A DNA stretch of 64,000 bases, taken from contig NC_086378.1 in the NCBI RefSeq assembly GCF_036588685.1, positions 43,873,578 to 43,937,577 of the forward strand, in the 5' to 3' direction. The position numbers and the translations under genes were made by a program. Source of the stretch: Mytilus trossulus. Lineage: Eukaryota; Mollusca; Bivalvia; Mytilida; Mytilidae. Below, piece by piece: positions 58,801 through 64,000 of this stretch. Position 1 is the stretch's first letter, and every line of letters starts with the position of its first letter. The notes beneath the pieces were generated by a model. That model was not told the DNA's origin, did not search any database, and was given only the letters and a program-made list of their open reading frames with translations.

Positions 58801-61800
58801 CACACCGAACAAGCTATAAAGGGCCCCAAAATTACTAGCGTACAACCATTCAAACTGGAAAACCAAGGGTCTAATCTAAAATAAACTAGAGGCTCTAAAG
58901 AGCCTGTGTCGCTCACCTTGGTATATGTGAATATTAAACAAAGGAAGCAGATGAATTCATGACAAAATTGTGTTTTGTTGATGGTGATGTGTTTTTAAAT
59001 CTTACTTTACTAAACAGTCTTGCTGCTTACAATTATCTCTATCTATAATGAAATTGGCCCCGTAGTATCAGTGGAAATGTTAATTAAAAATTTATAAATT
59101 TTATGAAAATTGTTAAAAATTGACTATAAAGGACAATAACTCCTAAGGGGGTCAATTGACCATTTCGGTCATGTTGACTTATTTATAGATCCTACTTTGC
59201 TGAACATTATTGCTGTTTACAGTTTATCTTTATCTATAATAATATTCAAGATAATAACCAAAAACAGCAAAATTTCCTTAAAATTACCAATTCACGGGCA
59301 GCAACCCAACATCAGGTTGTCAGATTCATCTTCCAATTACAGGGCAGATAGATATTGATCTGATAAACAAATTCACCCCAAGTCAGATTGCTCTAAATGC
59401 TTTGGTTTTGAGTTATAAGCCAAAAACTGCATTTTACCCCTATGTTCTATTTTTAGCCTTTGTGGCCATCTTGGTTGGTTGACCTGGTCACGCCACACAT
59501 TTTTTAAACTAGATACCCCAAAGATGATTGTTGCCAAGTTTGGATTAATTTGGCCCAGTAGTTTCAGAGGAGAAGATTTTTGTAAAGATAACTAAGATTT
59601 ACGAAAAAATGGTTAAAAATTGACTATAAAGGGCAATAACTCCTAAACAGGTCAACTGACCATTTCAGTCATGTTGACTTATTTGTAGATAATACTTTGT
59701 TGAACATTATTGCTGTTTACAGTTTATCTCTATCTATAATAATATTCTAGATAAAAACCAAAAACAGCAAAATTTCCTTAAAATTACCAATTCAGGAGCA
59801 GCAACCCAACAACCAATTGACTGATTCATCTGAAAATTTCAGGGCAGATAGATCTTGACCTGATAAACATTTTTATCTCATGTCAAATTTCCTCAAAAGA
59901 TTTTGGTTTTTTGAGTTATAAGCCAAAAACTGCATTTTATCCCTATGTTCTATTTTTAGCCGTGGCGGCCATCTTGGTTGGTTGACCAGGTCACGCCACA
60001 CATTTTTAAAACTAGATACCCCAAAGATGATTGTGGCCAAGTTTGGATTAACTTGGCCCAGTAGTTTCAGAGGAGAAGATTTTTGTAAAAGATTATTTTA
60101 ATTTACGAAAAATGGTTAAAAATTTACTATAAAGGGCAATAACTCCTAAACGGGTCAACTGACCATTTTGGTCATGATGACTTATTTGTAGATCTTACTT
60201 TGCTGAACATTATTGCTGTTTACAGTTTATCTCTATCTATAATAATATTCAAGATAAAAACCAAAAACAGCAAAATTTCCTTAAAATTACCAATTCAGGG
60301 GCAGCAACCCAACAACCGATTGACCGATTCATCTGAAAATTTCAGGGCAGATAGATCTTGACCTGATAAACATATTTACCCCGTGTCAGATTTGCTCTAA
60401 ATGCTTTGGTTTTTGAGTTATAAGCCAAAAACTGCATTTTACCCCTATGTTCTATTTTTAGCCCTGGCGGCCATCTTGGTTGGTTGACCGGGTCACGCCA
60501 CACATTTTTTGAACTAGATACCCCAATGATGATTGTGGCCAAGTTTGGTTTGATTTGGCCCAGTAGTTTCAGAGGAGAAGATTTTTGTAAAAGTTAACAA
60601 CGACGACGGACGACGGACGACGGACGACGGACGCAAAGTGATGGGAAAAGCTCACTTGGCCCTTCGGGCCAGGTGAGCTAAAAACGAGAAACGAGAAACA
60701 CATATAAATAACATAAACAAACGACAACTACTGTACATCAGATTCCTGACTTAGGACAGGTGCAAACATTTGCAGCAGGATTAAACGTTTTAATAAGTCT
60801 ATATACTTACATTTGCTTCTCCATTATCCAGGTACTACCATCAACATCTACAAAACCATGTAACATTCCTTCTAGTAACACTTTGCCATTCTTTATACCA
60901 AAGTTAACCTTATTATGGGTCAAGGTCATATATATGTCAGACTTTTTGGTGCCCTCTGGTACAGTAAACTGAATGTTGACATCTTCAGCATTCTGGTTCC
61001 ACGTGTATTCAGGACAAGATTCTGAAATTAAACAGACTTAAATAAACAGAGGATGATAAAAAAAGATTTTTTTTCCACTGCATTGAGTGTGATAGGATAT
61101 TTCTCTGCATGAGACAGTAAAATTTAAAATGTATTTGTGGAGATTGGAGAAATATTGTATTACACAGGATTGTGTTTCTCCCACTGATTTTTAGACAATA
61201 TGTAGGCAAGCCTTATTCTTCTTTTTCAATGATCTGGGGAAAACATGAATTCATCTGACATGGTCAACTTTTTTTGTGACATCTGAAATCAAACAAATAA
61301 CATGTTGTTTATACAGAAATAATCAACAGTCCATTGAAATTATATTAATCAGCTAAGAATGTTTGAGTAAATGAACTATTTCATTCTGCGATCTTAGATA
61401 TATACAAACTGAAGCAAAATTTTACTGGCAAAAGACAATTATTTTACTTCATTTTGGTAGTCTTTAGCTAAAATCAGCATTGGTTGCAATAGCAATATAA
61501 AAACAAAAATAATTTTGGTTGTTTTTAAAATTTACTGTCAGTTCTTTATTTGTTTGACTTTTAATTAAGTTTATACATTTCTATCATCATGATCATAAGG
61601 TTCATTTTCTGTTCTTCATTCAGACGAGCTTTGACAAACAACTTTTTTTAATTAAATATATATATCGTATAAACACACCATTTGCTGTATTGCTTGCATT
61701 AACATTTACATTCTCAGTAACAACCACAGGTTTAACAGAGTCATACACAAACTCAACATCAGATTCAGCAGCAACTATAAGGCAGTCCCCTGATTGGTCA

Positions 61801-63817
61801 AAAGCAGCATAATCAAATGGCTTCCTGCCATACAATCTTCTGTGTCTTTTTAATGACCATGCCTTGTTATCTTCTGCAAGAGTTAGAATATAAGATACCA
61901 TAAGTTTGACCTTTCTAAACTTTGACCTTTCTAAACAGGTATAGAGTATTTTGCAGTATTATAAATTACATCTGAAATGCAAGCAATTTATTAAAAACTT
62001 TTTTTATTCTTTGAAATCTAATATGGATCCTATCACCATGCTCACATGGATTTTTTTTTGTAGTAATTCATTATCTGTTGCAATTTTATGAAATATGAGT
62101 GCCATAAATTTGAAGAAATAACTTATAGCCTGAAAAATATTAAATATATTATATAAACTGCTTTTAGGTAAGCAGAACATATTATAATGTACCATGAAAT
62201 AATGAATAGTATAAACATTGATATTGACACAGCAAATATCAAATTTGATTCTGGAATAATTCTTGTAAATTGATTAGAAATGTATGATGAAAACTTGCCT
62301 AACTAAATAGGGTTTACTATGTGTGCATTTTAAAAATTCCTTGTTATCACAATTTTCATACAATTTCTAACTTTTCATCTATAAAATTTGAATACCAGAA
62401 GAAATAGAAATCCATTCTAAGACAGTTATGAATGATGTTTTGTATTTTTCTTTCTGCTCTTCATTTGTTTCTACAACATAAGAACACAGGCATTCTACAC
62501 TGTGGGTTTCTCCCTCTCTGTGGTAAACAGTATAGGTCAGACTGAATGGCTTACTGTCATCCAAGACATCATGTGAGTATACAATCTACAGACATGAAAA
62601 GTATATACAATAAACATTAAAATACAGATAAATGTATAAAGTTGAGCAAATAAAGAAGTAAAAAATGGACAAGTGGATAAGAAAGGATGAAAATTGGCAC
62701 CTTTTAAAAAGTTTAAACACGCTGCATTTTTTTTGCACCTTTTCTTTGTCAGGAGCCTGTTGTTTAGTGGTTGTCATTTGTTGGTGTGCTTCATAGGTAT
62801 TTCTAGTTTTTAGGTTTTTTTATAAATAGATTAGACTGTTGGGTTTCTTGTTTGATTTTTTTGTTTTAAACTAGTCATTTTAAGGCCCTTTATAGCTTGC
62901 TGTTCTGTGTGAGCAAAGAAAATTAAACCATTTGGGTCAAGATGCATATTAGGTTCCTCATAGACATGATAGGCAGTAATAGTAACATTTTCTTCTGTTG
63001 CTCAGTCCATATCGTTAACTTGAATATGTGTGATGACTCGTTTCGAAGCAAAGACTTTTTAACATATGTGGTTAAATTTTCAGGGTACGAAATGAGATTA
63101 GTTTTTTATTAAATTAGCAAACCCAGAGTATCCTTTTGTGATGTGGCTCCTCGTGGTTAAAAATCTCATTTTTAACACGATAAGTTCTTTGAAAATTTAA
63201 TACTTCGAACTATAAAATCTACCATTTTTTTCTCACTAAAAGCCCCCCTGGGATCTCCCTATGTAAATTATTTCATTATTTTTTTTTAGAAAGTTTCTAT
63301 TAACAGTATTCAACAGTGGCCGTATTGACTTTAGCATGCTTTTTTTTCAATCCAATTTCCATCTAAGGACATTTTAGGACAAATTGACCAACATTTGGTC
63401 CACATAAAGCTTTGTAATAACAGATATATTTTCTCTTAAACTATCAGACACCAGAAATAAATTTAAGAATGATGCCAATCATGTTTATAGTCCAAAATAG
63501 CTCAAGTGGTTCAGGATATTTTTTCTTAAATAAATGATGGTTGCCAATTGATTGACAGCAAGGAATTAATCACTGTACTTATGGACCAGGAGGAGATAAC
63601 TTTATTTTCGGTTAAATCTTTGACTTACAGTCCATTTTGTTGAACTTTCTCCTCTGTTTCCAGTATTTATTAGATGCAACTTTCCAGCTCCATCAGTCAC
63701 AACTGCCATCTCCATGGAAACAAACTGTAAACAAAGATTGACTCTTTCTGGTACTAGTTTCTGATTGGTTGAATCTGGGATTTGAAGAAAGGATTCAGTC
63801 TGGTTCAATTGCATGTC
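55418..63817 (-). CDS. NUDCD1: NudC domain-containing protein 1 (partial, 5' exons beyond window)
   Basis: This is the C-terminal ~505 residues of NUDCD1 (CML66), a NudC/CS-domain Hsp90 co-chaperone-type protein linked in vertebrates to beta-propeller clients and mRNA splicing or vesicle-coat partners. CDS exons in transcript order: 63629-63817, 62396-62585, 61679-61873, 60811-61021, 57715-57856, 56480-56608, 55418-55879; all junctions keep phase. Recognisable parts are TDGAGKLHLINTGNRG (N-terminal propeller), the CS domain core YTWNQNAEDVNIQFTVPEG to GSTWIMEKQ, LAGLTSSEMNPDPEK, and the C-terminal LCLRHDVDGLM, TFNAFGYVQASKQQRRF and IYIYRQPTAI. These align in order with the vertebrate protein as I recall it (583 residues), so about 80-100 N-terminal residues lie past 64000. 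Identification is confident. Confidence 0.93.
55985..56455 (+). pseudogene. 3' end of a decayed LINE-type retrotransposon
   Basis: Conceptual reading gives HSLLIEKGRYFKIPRERN and, after a frameshift, CHKCKILEDEKHFLLYCEYN. This IPRERN-CxxC-EDE.HFLL.C pattern is the zinc-knuckle C-terminus of many animal LINE reverse transcriptase proteins. A stop near 56250 is followed by a short 3' UTR and a TTTGATTTTATTTGATT tail. It is a 5'-truncated copy in a NUDCD1 intron, inserted antisense to the gene. Confidence 0.72.
56480..56608 (-). CDS. NUDCD1 exon
   Basis: This exon encodes NPDPEKTDNQPFNAQQLEEC and DAFPDDGFGLLRIDGNS. It matches the linker after the CS domain in NUDCD1. The acceptor is TAACTCCAG and the donor CAAG|GTTAGT. 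Confidence 0.92.
56631..56775 (+). repeat. bivalve interspersed repeat (TTGAGAATGGAA type)
   Basis: AAATTGAGAATGGAAGTGGG, CAAAGAGACAACAACCCGAC and GGTCTTCAATGTAGCGAG match 34982-35125 closely. It lies 22 bases upstream of a NUDCD1 exon acceptor. Confidence 0.8.
57715..57856 (-). CDS. NUDCD1 exon, end of CS domain
   Basis: This exon encodes IELTLSKQSGESWQAVVIGD and VVEDIHQRLAGLTSSEM, the last CS strand and the helix after it. The acceptor is TATTGTAG and the donor AAATG|GTAAGA. Confidence 0.92.
58075..58330 (+). repeat. bivalve interspersed repeat, long copy
   Basis: Starting GAAGGTGCGAAATGATTG, it includes CACAACAAGAGACCAAAATG, AACTATAGGTCACC and CAGGCTCCTGACTTGGGAC. It is one of the longer copies of the family in the window and lies in a NUDCD1 intron. 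Confidence 0.75.
58690..58880 (+). repeat. bivalve interspersed repeat copy
   Basis: GGGAAGATGTGGTGTGAGTG, ACAACTCTCCATCG, TATAGGTCAAGGTACAGCC and TAAAGGGCCCCAAAATTAC place it in the same family. It is immediately followed by the element at 58885. Confidence 0.72.
58885..60680 (+). mobile_element. bivalve element with terminal hairpin, three ~500-bp units
   Basis: It has the same ends as 50095-54300: ACTAGAGGCTCTAAAGAGCC at the start and the CTCACTTGGCCCTTCGGGCC hairpin at the end. ACTATAAAGG(A/G)CAATAACTCC recurs at 59123, 59623 and 60126, giving periods of about 500 and 503. A GACGGACGACGG tract precedes the end hairpin. No ORF longer than 70 codons is meaningful. Confidence 0.82.
60811..61021 (-). 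CDS. NUDCD1 exon, CS domain core
   Basis: This exon encodes ESCPEYTWNQNAEDVNIQF, DIYMTLTHNKVNFGI, and FVDVDGSTWIMEKQ. The Y-x-W...D-V...I opening and the W near the end are typical of p23/NudC CS folds. The acceptor is TAATTTCAG and the donor GCAAAT|GTAAGT. Confidence 0.94.
61679..61873 (-). CDS. NUDCD1 exon with weak donor
   Basis: This exon encodes EDNKAWSLKRHRRLYGRKP, FDYAAFDQSGDCLIVAAES and an acidic/Asn-rich linker to the CS domain. The acceptor is CTCTTGCAG. The donor is AAATG|GTGTGT, weaker than its neighbours, but phase to the next exon is exact. Confidence 0.88.
62396..62585 (-). CDS. NUDCD1 exon
   Basis: This exon encodes IVYSHDVLDDSKPFSLTYTV, GETHSVECLCSYVVETNEEQ and FITVLEWISISS, matching the LEW-x-x-IS segment of NUDCD1. 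The acceptor is GTCTGTAG and the donor TTCTG|GTATTC. Confidence 0.9.
63629..63817 (-). CDS. NUDCD1 exon, most upstream in window
   Basis: This exon encodes DMQLNQTESFLQIPDSTNQK through AVVTDGAGKLHLINTGNRG. The acceptor is TTATTTTAG, so at least one more exon precedes it to the right of the window. The donor is GGACT|GTAAGT. Confidence 0.92.
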
Positions 63818-64000
63818 CTAAAATAATAAATGATTTATTTTTTAAAGAGTGTTTATGCAATTGAGTTGGAACAATTGTTATTATTTTTTATTCAGTTGTA
63901 TATTACAATGAAGCTTTTACTATAAACATAATGTTATATTCAATCATGAACTTTTGAAGGTTGTTACTCATTAAAATGTTTAAACCCATAGCATTTGTTT

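Noticed and set aside
1..64000. tRNA, rRNA or snRNA genes
   Set aside because: I found no cloverleaf with A/B boxes or conserved rRNA/snRNA segments by eye; a tRNAscan or Infernal run would settle it.

Overview
The window looks like nuclear DNA of a bivalve mollusc, most likely a mussel (Mytilidae). It is AT-rich, its genes are split into short exons by kilobase introns, and it is full of the short interspersed and inverted-repeat elements I associate with bivalves. The species call is inference; no search was run. Most coding ORFs longer than 60 codons are single exons. I joined exons by AG/GT splice sites and phase continuity, and every junction below is phase-consistent.

Layout, all three genes on the minus strand: (1) 1656-2834, an IkB-type NF-kB inhibitor whose whole coding region lies in one exon, with an N-terminal DSG degron, six ankyrin repeats and two kB/Dorsal-type sites plus a TATA-like box upstream. 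(2) 10398-46072, a 16-exon gene for a ~1051-residue RIPK1-like protein: kinase, ~630-residue intermediate region, RHIM amyloid motif, C-terminal death domain. (3) 55418-63817, the C-terminal seven exons of NUDCD1 (NudC/CS domain protein, CML66 family); the first exons lie beyond the right edge. Genes 1 and 2 belong to the same pathway: RIPK1-type kinases lead to NF-kB activation and IkB restrains it.

The rest is intron and intergenic DNA dominated by mobile elements: a ~47-copy 29-bp minisatellite (5821-7182) with a 24-unit higher-order repeat; a decayed integrase transposon (18271-19729) flanked by identical 117-bp direct repeats; a ~455-bp-arm inverted repeat (29976-31250) that carries a splice donor in both arms and a possible 24-nt microexon in one; two non-autonomous hAT-like elements (39548-40711, 52573-53510); a composite element with two nested insertions (50095-54300) and a cleaner relative (58885-60680); several MITE families; and a LINE tail (55985-56455). 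No tRNA, rRNA or CRISPR array was recognised.

The most interesting points are the RIPK1-like kinase with an apparent RHIM in a mollusc, the possible IkB feedback promoter, the large intronic inverted repeat, and the 117-bp flanking duplication.
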